Shown: piece by piece, positions 53,974-63,691 of the stretch | How the letters are laid out: every line of letters begins with the position of its first letter | Numbering within the stretch: the first letter of the stretch is position 1 | From: Sphingobacterium sp. LZ7M1 | GTDB taxonomy: Bacteria > Bacteroidota > Bacteroidia > Sphingobacteriales > Sphingobacteriaceae | Length of the DNA stretch: 64,000 bases | Assembly (NCBI RefSeq): GCF_024296865.1 | Contig: NZ_CP101134.1 | Span: forward strand, 1,426,001 to 1,490,000 | Direction of reading: 5' to 3' | Notes under the pieces: model-generated | What the model was told of the DNA's origin: nothing | Database searches by the model: none | The model's input: the letters and a program-made list of their open reading frames with translations, nothing else | Made by a program: the position numbers and the translations under genes

Positions 53974-56900
53974 TCAAAACGATAACCAATAGCAAAATCA
54001 TGATTATGCAGCATTTTCGAAAGGTATTTTTTTCTGCGGCTTTATTTCTGGCAAGCGCTTCGAGCATTTTTGGACAAGAGAATACGATTTGGGAATTAGG
54101 AAAAGTAGATCATTCGAGCCAAGAATTTGCCTTAAGTCCGCAAGGATTTAAAGATTTTTTGGCGCATGATTTTGGTTATGAAGATAATTATTTTGTGGTT
54201 GGTCAGCAGGTGCTCAACCAAGATTTTCCTTATGTTTTACCGGGTCCTGCGAACGGGTGGGGCGGCACAGGGGGGACTTCTGGTATCCGGACCCATTTTC
54301 TGAACCTGTACTATCAATTGACTTCCATAGACCCAAATGATAAATATGTACTGGAATTGGATTTCGTGAATTCTGAAGGTAAGGCCAAACCCACTTTGCA
54401 GGTGGGTATTAATGGACATCTTTTCAATTACGATCTAAAGAATGGTACTGGCGAAAGTAATCCTGTAGCAGGACAACTTGGCACTGAAAAAATCAGGATT
54501 GATATCAATCCAGGCATCCTGAAAAAAGGTTTCAATCAAATTAACCTAACCAGTTTAAAAGGAGGCTGGATTGAGTTTGATTCCTTTAGGTTATTGGGAC
54601 CATCGGGTACAAAGCTCGTTGCTGAATACAGTACAGTTGTAAAGGGGCTTGAAACGGCTGATTTTGAACTGCAAAATGATAAAGAAAGGATCCAGAATTT
54701 ACTGCTGGAAATCTTGCGATTAAAAGACAACCAAACCGTAAAGGTATTGGTCGATGGCAGGACAGCATATCTAAAGTCCATGGATCAAGGCTTGTCCAGG
54801 ATCGAGATCCCGTTGCAGGCCGTGAAAAAAAGTAAGACCAGTACTGTTGAGGTATATGTTAATGAACAATTGCTCAGCAAAGAGCAGGTGATTCGGAGTC
54901 CGAAACCCTTAGGTTCATTAGCAAATTATGTCAATACCATGATTGGCGCATCCCATTCCCGTTGGATGATTGCTCCAGGGCCATGGATGCCCTTCAGTAT
55001 GGTAAAATTAAGTCCTGACAACCAGAATGTTGGATGGCAGGCCGGGTACGAACCATCCATTGAATCAATTGCTATGTTCAGCCATATCCATGAATGGACA
55101 ATGGCCGGGCTAGGTACCTTTCCCACCTCGGGGCCATTGCAGATCCAGGTTGGCGATCAATATGATCCCGATTCAGGCTATCGCTCCAGGATCGATAAGA
55201 CCACTGAAAAAGCACCATTAGGTTCTTATCATGTGAAATTGACCGATTATGATATTGACGTCGATCTTACCCAAACCACCAGAGCCAGTTTCCAACGTTA
55301 CACCTTCCATCAGTCTGAGACAGGTCGGGTTATGATTGATCTAAAAGTCAATGGCGAATACCCTTATACCATCAAGGACTATCAATTAAAAAAGGTCTCA
55401 GACTATAAGATCATCGGTTATTCGGATCAATTATCGGAAAATGTTTGGTCCACAGATGCAAAACAGGACTATAAGGTCCATTTTGTAATGGAGTTTGATC
55501 AAGCCATTGTTGATTTTGGAACTTGGGAGTCAGATCGCATCCAGAAGGGGCAGAGTTCATCGGGGAAAGATGTGAAAGAGGCGGGAATGTACGTAGAGTT
55601 TGATGTCCAAAAAGAAAAGACTGTACAATTACGGACAGGCATATCTTATGTCAGTATTGATAATGCGCAAGAAAATTTAGATAGAGAGATTTCAGGACCA
55701 TTTGGTTGGTCATTTGAAAAGGTTAGGGACAATCAATTAAAGACTTGGAACGCATTATTGGAAAGGCTGAAAGTGAAAAGTGATGATTACTTTGAAAAGG
55801 AGAAATTCTATAGCAATATGTATAGGTCCTTAAGCCGGAACACCTTTAGCGATATTAATGGCGAATGGCGTGATTCGCAGGAAAAGGTCCGTCAATTCAG
55901 CAATTCTCAGGATTTAGCCTTGGGTTGTGATGCTTTTTGGAATACCTTCTGGAATTTGAACCAGTTTTGGAACCTAGTTACTCCGGAATGGAGCAATAAA
56001 TGGGTGAAATCACAGCTCGCGATGTATGACGCTGATGGTTGGTTGGCCAAGGGACCCGCTGGAATGGAATATATTCCTGTCATGGTTGCCGAGCATGAGA
56101 TTCCGTTGATCGTATCGGCTTATCAAATGGGTATTCGGGATTATGATGTAGATAAAGCATTTGAAGCCGTTAAAAAAATGCAGACTACGATGCCTTCGAA
56201 ATTTGCAGGTGGATTTGCAGGGAATAGAGACCTCGAGGTCTATTTAAAATATAGATATGTTCCATCTGATTTGGGAAGGTTCTCCAATACCTTGGAATAT
56301 AGTTTTGATGATTGGACGGTGGGTCAGTTTGCCAAATCCTTAGGGAATGAAAAGGACTACGACTATTTCAATGATCGCGGCAATTGGTGGAAAAATGCCA
56401 TTGACGTGGAAAGTGGTTATGCCAGGATGAAGGATTCAAAAGGGGAATGGTTAAAAGATTTTGATCCATTCAAATCTGGTGCAAACCATCATTATGTTGA
56501 AGGGAATGCTTGGCAATTGACGTTTTTCGTTCCTCAGGATATTCCTGGATTGGCCAATTGGATCGGTGCCGATGTATTTTCAGAGCGACTGGAATGGGGA
56601 TTTGAAGAGAGTGTAAAATGGAGATATAACGGGCCCAACGATCAGTATTGGGATTACCCGGTAGTTCAGGGTAATCAGCAGTCGATGCATTTTGCCTATT
56701 TATTCAATTATTTGAATAAACCTTGGTTGACACAGAAGTGGAGCCGTTCCATTGCAGAAAGGTATTATGGTAGAGGGATATCAAATGCCTATTTGGGAGA
56801 TGAAGATCAAGGGCAGATGAGTGCCTGGTATATTATGACGGCCATTGGTCTCTTTCAGATGTATGGAGGTACAAGGAGCCAACCGGTCTATGAGATTGGA

Positions 56901-57134
56901 AGTCCTATGTTTGAAGAGATTCAGATTGACCTTGGAGAACAGTTTGACAGGGGGGGGAAGTTTGTCATCAAGGCCAAGAACAATAGTAAAGCGAATGTTT
57001 ACATTCAAAATGCTACCCTGAATGGTAAGAAATTGAACAGTTTTTATTTCAGTGCCGTTGAGTTGTTGCAGGGCGGTGAGTTGATTTTAGAAATGGGTGC
57101 CGAACCAAATAAAAATTGGGGTGTATCGAGATAG
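53970..57134 (+). CDS. GH92 alpha-mannosidase with N-terminal beta-sandwich module
   Basis: A 1054-residue secreted enzyme. The signal peptide is at about residues 15-36 (FFSAALFLASASSIFGQ). Residues about 40-205 form a carbohydrate-binding-like beta-sandwich (YVLELDFVNSEGKAKPTLQVGINGH, IEFDSFRLLGP). From residue 315 on comes the GH92 catalytic unit (NYVNTMIGASHSRWMIAPGPWMPFSMVKLSP, SHIHEWTMAGLG) and the acidic motif GDEDQGQMSAWY. GH92 enzymes are exo-acting, calcium-dependent alpha-mannosidases. The start overlaps the manA-like stop (ATGA). The N-terminal module is longer than in typical GH92 proteins of about 750 residues. Confidence 0.9.
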   Translation: MIKTITNSKIMIMQHFRKVFFSAALFLASASSIFGQENTIWELGKVDHSSQEFALSPQGFKDFLAHDFGYEDNYFVVGQQVLNQDFPYVLPGPANGWGGTGGTSGIRTHFLNLYYQLTSIDPNDKYVLELDFVNSEGKAKPTLQVGINGHLFNYDLKNGTGESNPVAGQLGTEKIRIDINPGILKKGFNQINLTSLKGGWIEFDSFRLLGPSGTKLVAEYSTVVKGLETADFELQNDKERIQNLLLEILRLKDNQTVKVLVDGRTAYLKSMDQGLSRIEIPLQAVKKSKTSTVEVYVNEQLLSKEQVIRSPKPLGSLANYVNTMIGASHSRWMIAPGPWMPFSMVKLSPDNQNVGWQAGYEPSIESIAMFSHIHEWTMAGLGTFPTSGPLQIQVGDQYDPDSGYRSRIDKTTEKAPLGSYHVKLTDYDIDVDLTQTTRASFQRYTFHQSETGRVMIDLKVNGEYPYTIKDYQLKKVSDYKIIGYSDQLSENVWSTDAKQDYKVHFVMEFDQAIVDFGTWESDRIQKGQSSSGKDVKEAGMYVEFDVQKEKTVQLRTGISYVSIDNAQENLDREISGPFGWSFEKVRDNQLKTWNALLERLKVKSDDYFEKEKFYSNMYRSLSRNTFSDINGEWRDSQEKVRQFSNSQDLALGCDAFWNTFWNLNQFWNLVTPEWSNKWVKSQLAMYDADGWLAKGPAGMEYIPVMVAEHEIPLIVSAYQMGIRDYDVDKAFEAVKKMQTTMPSKFAGGFAGNRDLEVYLKYRYVPSDLGRFSNTLEYSFDDWTVGQFAKSLGNEKDYDYFNDRGNWWKNAIDVESGYARMKDSKGEWLKDFDPFKSGANHHYVEGNAWQLTFFVPQDIPGLANWIGADVFSERLEWGFEESVKWRYNGPNDQYWDYPVVQGNQQSMHFAYLFNYLNKPWLTQKWSRSIAERYYGRGISNAYLGDEDQGQMSAWYIMTAIGLFQMYGGTRSQPVYEIGSPMFEEIQIDLGEQFDRGGKFVIKAKNNSKANVYIQNATLNGKKLNSFYFSAVELLQGGELILEMGAEPNKNWGVSR

Positions 57135-57181
57135 GGATTGATTTCAAAATAAAAAACTATTATAAACTATAATTCCGGCAT

Positions 57182-58477
57182 GTGAATATTTCCAATAAGC
57201 AATTGGCCTTTGTGGCCTTGATAGCCTCATTAGGTGGTTTTATTTTTGGCTTTGATATGGCTGTGGTATCGGGGGTTTTGCCTTTGGTAAAAATGCAGTT
57301 TAGTCTTGACAGCTTTTTGGAGGGCTGGTTTGTTTCATCGGCACTATTAGGCTGTATCCTCGGGGTCATGATTTCCGGTCATCTATCGGATAAATATGGA
57401 CGAAAAAGCAGCATGCAATTTGCTGCTATAATATTTGTCATCGCCACTTTTGCCTGTATTTTTTTGGAGTCCTTTTCCTTGATTATCCTGACCAGGATCT
57501 TTACGGGGATTGGGATAGGTATTGCCTCGAATGTTGTTCCTCTATATCTGTCGGAAATTGCACCTGTTAAAGATCGTGGAAAACTGGTGACCTTTTATCA
57601 ATTGGCATTGACCTTTGGCATTGTACTGGCTTATGTGTCGAATGCCTTGATCATTAAAGATCAGGATGTTTTGGCTCAATTCTCAGCGCAAGCATTCTTT
57701 CAGCATGTGTTTGTCGAAGAGGAGTGGCGAGCCATGATCGGTATGTCCCTGATACCCTCTTTGGCCTTTTTTATTGGATTGATGTTTGTGCCCGAAAGTC
57801 CGAGTTGGTCTAAAAACAATGATGGAATGTCCAATTCAGGGTATGCAGAGGTCTGGAAACCAATTTATAGGAAAGCATTAATAATAGGTTTGTTTTTACC
57901 GATATTTTCCCAGTTCTGTGGGATCAATGTAATCATCTATTACGGTCCTACCATATTGAAAACTTTAGGGTTTAGCTTAGATAATTCCCTGTATAGCCAG
58001 ATTATCATAGGTGTTGCCAATATGTTGTTTACACTGATTGCCATCTGGAAGGTGGATAGTTTAGGCAGAAGGCCACTCTATTTGATCGGTACTTTGGGCG
58101 GAGCTGTATCCCTGTTTCTGACCAGTATATTGTTTTTTCTGGATCTGGCAGATAGTTGGCTGCTGGTGATTTCGGTAGTCTGTTTCCTGGCATTCTTTGC
58201 ATTCTCCATAGGGCCCTTGAAATTTGTGGTGGCTTCTGAAATCTTTCCTGCACATATCCGCGCCAAGGCTATGGGCTTGAGTATTTTAGCCATGTGGGTA
58301 TCTGACTTTTTAATGGGACAGGTAACACCCTTCCTATTGGAGGATATTGGCGTTGCTGGGACCTTTATTCTATTGGGTCTAGTTTGTCTGATTGGTTTTT
58401 TATTTGTCCTTAAATATCTTCCAGAAACCAAAGGTAAGAGCAGTGAAGAAATCCAATTCCTATTAAATCAAAACTAA
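57182..58477 (+). CDS. MFS sugar transporter (sugar porter family)
   Basis: A 431-residue, 12-helix transporter. Motifs of the sugar-porter family are LGGFIFGFDMAVVSGVLP, GHLSDKYGRKS, FVPESPSW and GPLKFVVASEIFPAHIRAKAMGL. The central loop after PESP is shortened, bringing the length below the usual 460-480. The start is a GTG at 57182. It lies between two GH92 genes and probably imports the mannose they release, replacing a SusCD-type system. Confidence 0.88.
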   Translation: MNISNKQLAFVALIASLGGFIFGFDMAVVSGVLPLVKMQFSLDSFLEGWFVSSALLGCILGVMISGHLSDKYGRKSSMQFAAIIFVIATFACIFLESFSLIILTRIFTGIGIGIASNVVPLYLSEIAPVKDRGKLVTFYQLALTFGIVLAYVSNALIIKDQDVLAQFSAQAFFQHVFVEEEWRAMIGMSLIPSLAFFIGLMFVPESPSWSKNNDGMSNSGYAEVWKPIYRKALIIGLFLPIFSQFCGINVIIYYGPTILKTLGFSLDNSLYSQIIIGVANMLFTLIAIWKVDSLGRRPLYLIGTLGGAVSLFLTSILFFLDLADSWLLVISVVCFLAFFAFSIGPLKFVVASEIFPAHIRAKAMGLSILAMWVSDFLMGQVTPFLLEDIGVAGTFILLGLVCLIGFLFVLKYLPETKGKSSEEIQFLLNQN

Positions 58478-58478
58478 G

Positions 58479-60812
58479 ATGAAAAGATTGTTCAGCTATT
58501 TAACATTTGCCGTTCTTAGCCTAGGTCATCTTGCTATGGCCCAACAACCGATTCAATCGGTGGATCTCTTTATTGGTACAGCTCATGCGCGCTGGTTTCA
58601 TTTTGCTCCAGGTGCCATGCCATTTGGTATGGCCAAGCCCGGACCGTCGACCAATGGAAGTTTGGGTAATAAAAGTGGATGGGAGGCGACAGGTTACGAC
58701 TTCCGCGACCATAGCATAGAAAGTTTTCCTAATTTCCATGAATTCCAGATAGGTGGGATTTCGTTAATGGCAAGCAATGGCAAATTGAAAACTATCCCGG
58801 GAAATCTGGATGATCCCCAAACGGGCTATCGTTCAAGTTTTGACCGTAAAGATGAACTGGCAGAACCGGGATATTACCGGGTATTGCTAAAAGATTATGG
58901 CATTACAGCGGAATTGACGGCTACCGAAAGAGTCGCGTTCCATCGCTATACCTTTCCTAAAAGTGATGAATCCCATATCATTTTCGATATTGGCAATATC
59001 ATGGGGGAGAGCGGAAAGGTGAAGGACGCTGAGGTGAAAATAAACGATGATGGTACCATTGAAGGATATGCGATTACAGCACCATTTTATGTAGAGAAAT
59101 ATCAGGCTGGTTCCGATATCAGGATGTATTTCTATGCGGAGATCAACAAAAAAGCGAAAAAGCACGGCGTATTCCGGGGAGAAAAGCAGTTTGAGGGACT
59201 TGATCGGATTTCAGGGATTTCTTCAGGAGCTTATTTCAGCTATACTACTGCTGATGAGGAAAGCATCGAAGTCAAGTTAGGCCTTTCCTATACATCAGTT
59301 GCTGAGGCCATGGCAAATTTGACTGCAGAAGCCAGTAATTTGGATTTTGATGCTGCCAAAGAACAGAATCAAACCCAATGGAATGAAATGTTGGGAAGGA
59401 TTCAGGTGAAGGGTGGAAAGGAAACAGATCGCACAAAGTTTTATACCGGTCTTTACCATGCTCTGTTGGGCAGGGGATTGGCAAGTGATGTTTCAGGAGC
59501 CTATCCAAAAAATGATGGGACCGTAGGGTACATTGAAAAGGACCAAACAGGAGAGCCAAAACATCAACATTACAATACAGATGCGGTATGGGGGGCTTTT
59601 TGGAATTTGACACAACTATGGACCATCGCCTATCCAGAATACTTGTCTGATTTTGTGAATTCGCAATTGTTGATCTATAAGGATTCAGGATGGTTGGCAG
59701 ATGGAATAGCCAATAGCAGATATGTTTCTGGCGTTGGGACCAATTTTGTAAGCCTTGTTATTGCCAGTGCCTATATGCAGGGAATTCGGGATTTTGATGT
59801 GCAATTGGGTTATGAAGCGGCATTGAAAAATGAAATTGATGGAAAGGGGAGGCCACGAGGAGCAGGAAAATTGGATGTGGATCAATTTGTAGCGAAGGGA
59901 TATGTGCCACATATTGATAAATCTGATAGTGAAATCCATGAATCTTGGATGTTTTCAGCTTCTCATACCTTGGAATATTCTTTCAGTTCCTATGCAGTTG
60001 CCCAATTTGCCAAAGCATTGGGCAAGAAGCAGGACTATGCACAGCTATCCACATTATCACAGGGCTGGAAGCATCTTTTTGACCCTCAATTGAAATTGAT
60101 AAGACCTAAACTTGCCAATGGGGATTTTATTATGGATTTTAAACCTAGCCAAGCATGGCGGGGTTTTCAGGAAGGAAATTCCTATCAATATACATTTTAT
60201 GTGCCGCATGATCCTAAAGGCCTGATACAAGCTATAGGTAAAAAAGCGTTCAACGCTAGGTTGGACAGTATTTTTGTGCAATCGGAAGCATTAGGGTTTT
60301 CGGGAGGTAAAAATATTGATGCCTTTTCAGGACTAGAGGGTCTCTACAACCAAGGGAATCAGCCGAATCTACATGTATCTTGGTTGTTTAACTTTTCTGG
60401 GAAGCCTTCATTGACGCAGAAATGGGTTCAGGAAATCTGTAATAAATTCTATGGTAATGAGGGCATTCATGGATATGGATATGGGCAGGATGAGGATCAA
60501 GGGCAATTAGGTGCTTGGTATGTAATGGCAGCCATGGGCATATTTGATGTGGCTGGACTAACGGATGCCGATGCAAAAATGGGCCTATCGACGCCACTCT
60601 TTGACGAGATCAAGATTCAATTGAACCCAAAATACTATTCAGGTAAGGACTTTGTCATTAAGAAAGAGAACCCAGGTTCGAGTGGTGCCTATATTGATCA
60701 GATTAATCTGAATGGCAAGATCGTCCATGAACCATTTATCCCATTAAAGTCAATAAGGGCAGGAGGGATACTGAAATTAAAAACTGGCAATCGTCCAAAA
60801 GATAAATACTAA
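58479..60812 (+). CDS. GH92 alpha-mannosidase
   Basis: A 777-residue secreted enzyme with a signal peptide (LTFAVLSLGHLAMAQ). The catalytic region starts at residue 25 (SVDLFIGTAHARWFHFAPGAMPFGMAKPGP) and follows the GH92 fold, including FYTGLYHALLGRGLASDVSGAY, the aromatic NTDAVWGAFWNLTQLW, and the C-terminal GYGQDEDQGQLGAWYVMAAMG. It lacks the extra N-terminal module of its neighbour at 53970. It starts one base after the MFS gene stop, so translation is coupled. The two GH92 copies likely differ in linkage preference. Confidence 0.92.
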   Translation: MKRLFSYLTFAVLSLGHLAMAQQPIQSVDLFIGTAHARWFHFAPGAMPFGMAKPGPSTNGSLGNKSGWEATGYDFRDHSIESFPNFHEFQIGGISLMASNGKLKTIPGNLDDPQTGYRSSFDRKDELAEPGYYRVLLKDYGITAELTATERVAFHRYTFPKSDESHIIFDIGNIMGESGKVKDAEVKINDDGTIEGYAITAPFYVEKYQAGSDIRMYFYAEINKKAKKHGVFRGEKQFEGLDRISGISSGAYFSYTTADEESIEVKLGLSYTSVAEAMANLTAEASNLDFDAAKEQNQTQWNEMLGRIQVKGGKETDRTKFYTGLYHALLGRGLASDVSGAYPKNDGTVGYIEKDQTGEPKHQHYNTDAVWGAFWNLTQLWTIAYPEYLSDFVNSQLLIYKDSGWLADGIANSRYVSGVGTNFVSLVIASAYMQGIRDFDVQLGYEAALKNEIDGKGRPRGAGKLDVDQFVAKGYVPHIDKSDSEIHESWMFSASHTLEYSFSSYAVAQFAKALGKKQDYAQLSTLSQGWKHLFDPQLKLIRPKLANGDFIMDFKPSQAWRGFQEGNSYQYTFYVPHDPKGLIQAIGKKAFNARLDSIFVQSEALGFSGGKNIDAFSGLEGLYNQGNQPNLHVSWLFNFSGKPSLTQKWVQEICNKFYGNEGIHGYGYGQDEDQGQLGAWYVMAAMGIFDVAGLTDADAKMGLSTPLFDEIKIQLNPKYYSGKDFVIKKENPGSSGAYIDQINLNGKIVHEPFIPLKSIRAGGILKLKTGNRPKDKY

Positions 60813-60828
60813 GCTAAGGAGATGAAAG

Positions 60829-60855
60829 ATCAGGGATTAAGACCCTGATTTTTCC
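60829..60855. terminator. Terminator between the GH92 gene and the converging lipoprotein gene
   Basis: ATCAGGG (60829-60835) pairs with CCCTGAT (60843-60849), followed by TTTTT. It overlaps the last codons of the minus-strand gene. Confidence 0.75.
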
Positions 60856-62138
60856 AATAGCTGTATGGCGTCATATAACACCCCGGCTTCGCCTCTAAAG
60901 GTTCCGGATCCTTCCGGTTTGTTGTCTTTCGTGTACCATTCATAAAAACCTTTGTTTTTGATCACCCGGTCCAGCATAGGTTTGAGTTGTTCCTTTGCCT
61001 CTGTCACAAATCCGTTCCTGATCAATTGCTGAACCATCCTGCCTCCAAACCAGGTCCAATCCCCTCCATTTTGATAGCCGTAAGGATACATACCTTTATT
61101 TTTAAAGAAGCCTTTCGGATAGGTGGGATAAATCGTAAGCCCTATGGTTGCAGCTCCAGATTCTTTCACATTGGCAATCATTTTATCCAATGAAGTTTTG
61201 ATCTGCTCTTTGCTCAACAGATTGGCTTCGATTGCAATTGCAGTTCCTCCATGGTAAAAGATTTTATTTTCATCGAAATCAGCAGGAAAGGGAGACCCAT
61301 TCAGGTAGATATGCGGAATAAATTTTTGATTCTTTGCATCCCAAAGATTTTTCATGGTATTGCTAGCAATATCTTTTCTGATGGTTTCCCATTTTGGTTT
61401 ATTGTCAGGGACTAACTCCATGAAATTGTCAAGGGCGATCAAGAACATGGCATTATCATAGATGTCAATGGCGAGATGGGAATTATCATCCAAATGTACT
61501 CCCCAATCATGTTCAGGCTGAACATCGCCCCAATCCACTGTTGTTGCGCCCCAGAGCAGTCCATGTTCTTTGTCAAATCGTTTGTCCATTAAGAATTGAA
61601 GCGCTTGTTCCATTCGTTGAGCGACTGTAAACTGACCTACCATGGTCTTTAAGAAATCCCGGTCATCGGAAACCTGGATATATTTATAGACGGCCTGTAT
61701 TAGGGATGCCTCTTGGTCAGTCTCCACCGTATTTTTATGGGCAGCCAATAAGGGTTCTAACTCAGACAAAATGCTGTAATAATCACTGGTTTTGCCTTTC
61801 AGACTTTCTTTCGTCACGAAGCCATCTGGAATATTTCCATCCTTGGCTTGAAGACCAAAAAAGGCCAGCAGGTTTTTCTTGATTTGATCGGCAGGTTGAA
61901 CTTCGAAGGCAAGTCGAATAAAAGTATTGTAATCACGGATCCAAACCTCTTGGTACCCATCACCAGCGTTAAAACCAGACTTAACAATGTCCTTTGCCAT
62001 GTCTTTGACAATAGTATAATTACTGTCGGAAATCACTGAATCTTGAATGCTTGAATTTAGATTGTTGTTGTTGCTTGTATGGTTGTTGCAGGCTGTTAGC
62101 GTTAGGCCGAATGCAACATAAAATAGATAACTTTTCAT
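60837..62138 (-). CDS. Six-hairpin glycosidase-like lipoprotein
   Basis: A 433-residue lipoprotein (lipobox LTAC, Cys about residue 17). The mature part is alpha-helical with the motifs GYQEVWIRDYNTFIRLAFEV, LDDNSHLAIDIYDNAMFLIALDNF, YQNGGDWTWFGGRMVQQLIRNGF and GTFRGEAGVLYDAIQLL. The pattern of paired acidic and Trp residues is that of alpha/alpha-toroid glycosidases (GH15/GH37/GH63/GH125-like clan), but I cannot name a family. Divergent from the GntR gene and convergent with GH92, it likely acts in the same mannoside pathway. Confidence 0.72.
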   Translation of the reverse strand: MKSYLFYVAFGLTLTACNNHTSNNNNLNSSIQDSVISDSNYTIVKDMAKDIVKSGFNAGDGYQEVWIRDYNTFIRLAFEVQPADQIKKNLLAFFGLQAKDGNIPDGFVTKESLKGKTSDYYSILSELEPLLAAHKNTVETDQEASLIQAVYKYIQVSDDRDFLKTMVGQFTVAQRMEQALQFLMDKRFDKEHGLLWGATTVDWGDVQPEHDWGVHLDDNSHLAIDIYDNAMFLIALDNFMELVPDNKPKWETIRKDIASNTMKNLWDAKNQKFIPHIYLNGSPFPADFDENKIFYHGGTAIAIEANLLSKEQIKTSLDKMIANVKESGAATIGLTIYPTYPKGFFKNKGMYPYGYQNGGDWTWFGGRMVQQLIRNGFVTEAKEQLKPMLDRVIKNKGFYEWYTKDNKPEGSGTFRGEAGVLYDAIQLLEKSGS

Positions 62139-62188
62139 TGTTTTTATTGGTTATAACTACGAAAATCGATAATATTAGGGCACTGAAG

Positions 62189-62206
62189 TATGTGTATACA
62201 AACATA
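62189..62206. promoter_or_regulatory. Palindromic operator candidate for GntR
   Basis: TATGT (62189-62193) and ACATA (62202-62206) flank a GTATAC core (62194-62199). GntR/HutC-type regulators bind GT-N-TATAC-like palindromes. It lies in the 123-bp gap between the divergent lipoprotein and GntR genes. Confidence 0.5.
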
Positions 62207-62261
62207 CATAATTTGCTATTTAAAAAAGAATTATCTTATTTTAAGTCACAATCAAAAAAGT

Positions 62262-62999
62262 ATGAATCTGAAGATAGACCATAATAGCCCCATTCCCCTG
62301 CACGTCCAGGTGGAAACTTTGCTTCGAGATTTAATCAAACAGCCTGAGTATCAGGATGGCAAGTATTTGCCCAATGAGCTAGATCTGGCGAAGAAATTGT
62401 CGATTTCCAGGTCTACCTTGCGATTGGTGATCAATAAGTTGGTCTATGAAGAACTTTTGGTGAGGAAGAAAGGTGTAGGGACGAAAGTTACGCAACAGAA
62501 ATTCAGTTCAAAATCCAAGAATTGGTTGAGTTTTTCACAGGAGATGAAGAACAGGGGGCTGGAGGTGAAGAATTTTGAGCTCCATGTTCGTTGGGTTGTT
62601 CCGGAACCCGCTGTTGCTAAGTTTTTTGAAATTCCGGAAGATCAGAAGGTCCTGAAGCTAGAAAGGTTGCGAGGTAAGCCAGGTGATCCATTTGTCTATT
62701 TCATTTCCTATTTTCACCCAAGGGTCGGACTGACGGGGGAGGAAGACTTCAAATTACCTTTATATGATATTTTGCAGCAACAATGCAATATCATTGCAGA
62801 TCTTTCCCAAGAGGAGATTGATGCCAAAGCTGCCAATAAATTTATTTCTGAGAAATTGGAGATTGCCATTGGAGAGCCTATTCTTTCGAGGAAGCGTTTT
62901 GTATATGATCAATCAGGAAAACCTATTGAGTATAACCTAGGTTATTACAGGGCGGAAAGTTTTACCTATAAAGTAGAAAGTAGAAGGGGAGAGAGCTAA
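62262..62999 (+). CDS. GntR-family regulator (HutC/FarR subfamily)
   Basis: A 245-residue regulator. The N-terminal winged helix has IPLHVQVETLLRDLI, LPNELDLAKKLSISRSTLRLVINKLVYEELLVRKKGVGTKV, typical of GntR. The C-terminal effector domain is of the UTRA type (about residues 85-240, LKLERLRGKPGDPFVYFISYFHP, EPILSRKRFVYDQSGKPIEYNLGYYRAESFTYKVE). It ends the mannoside module and probably regulates it in response to a sugar phosphate. The ATG at 62262 begins the family N-terminus. Confidence 0.9.
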   Translation: MNLKIDHNSPIPLHVQVETLLRDLIKQPEYQDGKYLPNELDLAKKLSISRSTLRLVINKLVYEELLVRKKGVGTKVTQQKFSSKSKNWLSFSQEMKNRGLEVKNFELHVRWVVPEPAVAKFFEIPEDQKVLKLERLRGKPGDPFVYFISYFHPRVGLTGEEDFKLPLYDILQQQCNIIADLSQEEIDAKAANKFISEKLEIAIGEPILSRKRFVYDQSGKPIEYNLGYYRAESFTYKVESRRGES

Positions 63000-63050
63000 T
63001 TAGTTGGAGGGCGTAGTACGTAAAGATTAGCAAATCTCGCTAATTTTTTG

Positions 63051-63058
63051 TATCTTTG
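63051..63058 (+). promoter_or_regulatory. -7 promoter element of the CSD gene
   Basis: TATCTTTG is a perfect TAnnTTTG box, with TTAG (one mismatch to TTTG) at 63027-63030, 20 bases upstream. The start codon is 91 bases downstream, leaving a long leader as is common for cold-shock genes. Confidence 0.55.
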
Positions 63059-63149
63059 TATTCATTCATAAAGGCCCCTATCTTAATCCTCAGCCAATCC
63101 AGGTTATTTAAAGAGATACCCCTTTCATTTTTTAACTTAATAATTTTTA

Positions 63150-63578
63150 ATGTCAAGAAACCAACTCACATTCAAGAAAAAAGAACTAGCAAAAAGAAAA
63201 CAGCAAAAACTTCAAGAAAAGCAAGAGCGTAGAGAACAGAACAAGTCTCAGAACAACAAAGGCAAGTCATTGGAAGAAATGTATGCATATGTTGATGAAT
63301 TTGGAAACATCGTCGATACACCTCCAACAGAAACCTATAAGTTTAAACCTGAAGACTTAGAGAGACCGAAGGATCCTGAGGATGAATTCCTATTGGGACG
63401 TGTTTCTTATTACAATGAAACAGGTCACTATGGATTTATCCGCGATAACGAGACTAGAGAAACTGTTTATTTTAACGATACCCTTGCAGGCAAGATTCTT
63501 TCTTTGCATCAAAATGTGAGGTATAAGTACACCAGAACCAGACAGGGAAACCAAATTTCAGAAGTGGAATTGGTATAG
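63150..63578 (+). CDS. Cold-shock-domain-containing protein
   Basis: A 142-residue protein. The first 45 residues are highly charged and Lys/Gln-rich (KKKELAKRKQQKLQEKQERREQ), probably helical and RNA-binding. Residues about 80-142 form a diverged cold-shock domain (GRVSYYNETGHYGFIRDNETRETVYFND) with the nucleic-acid-binding FIR instead of the usual FGFI/VFVH motifs. This is a known Bacteroidota variant. It sits beside a classical CspA on the opposite strand. Confidence 0.82.
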   Translation: MSRNQLTFKKKELAKRKQQKLQEKQERREQNKSQNNKGKSLEEMYAYVDEFGNIVDTPPTETYKFKPEDLERPKDPEDEFLLGRVSYYNETGHYGFIRDNETRETVYFNDTLAGKILSLHQNVRYKYTRTRQGNQISEVELV

Positions 63579-63624
63579 TCGGATTGTACTTGAAAATATA
63601 TCGACTAATGCTAAGCCATTAGTT

Positions 63625-63672
63625 TTGCACAACAAAAAAAGCAGCCCTTGGGCTGCTTTTTTTGTTGTGCAA
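63625..63672. terminator. 23-bp perfect inverted-repeat bidirectional terminator
   Basis: Arms at 63625-63647 and 63650-63672 are fully complementary with a 2-base TT spacer. The core GCAGCCC/GGGCTGC flanked by A7 and T7 would stop transcription from both the CSD gene and cspA. Confidence 0.9.
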
Positions 63673-63691
63673 CATGCACGTTTGAGCTAGA

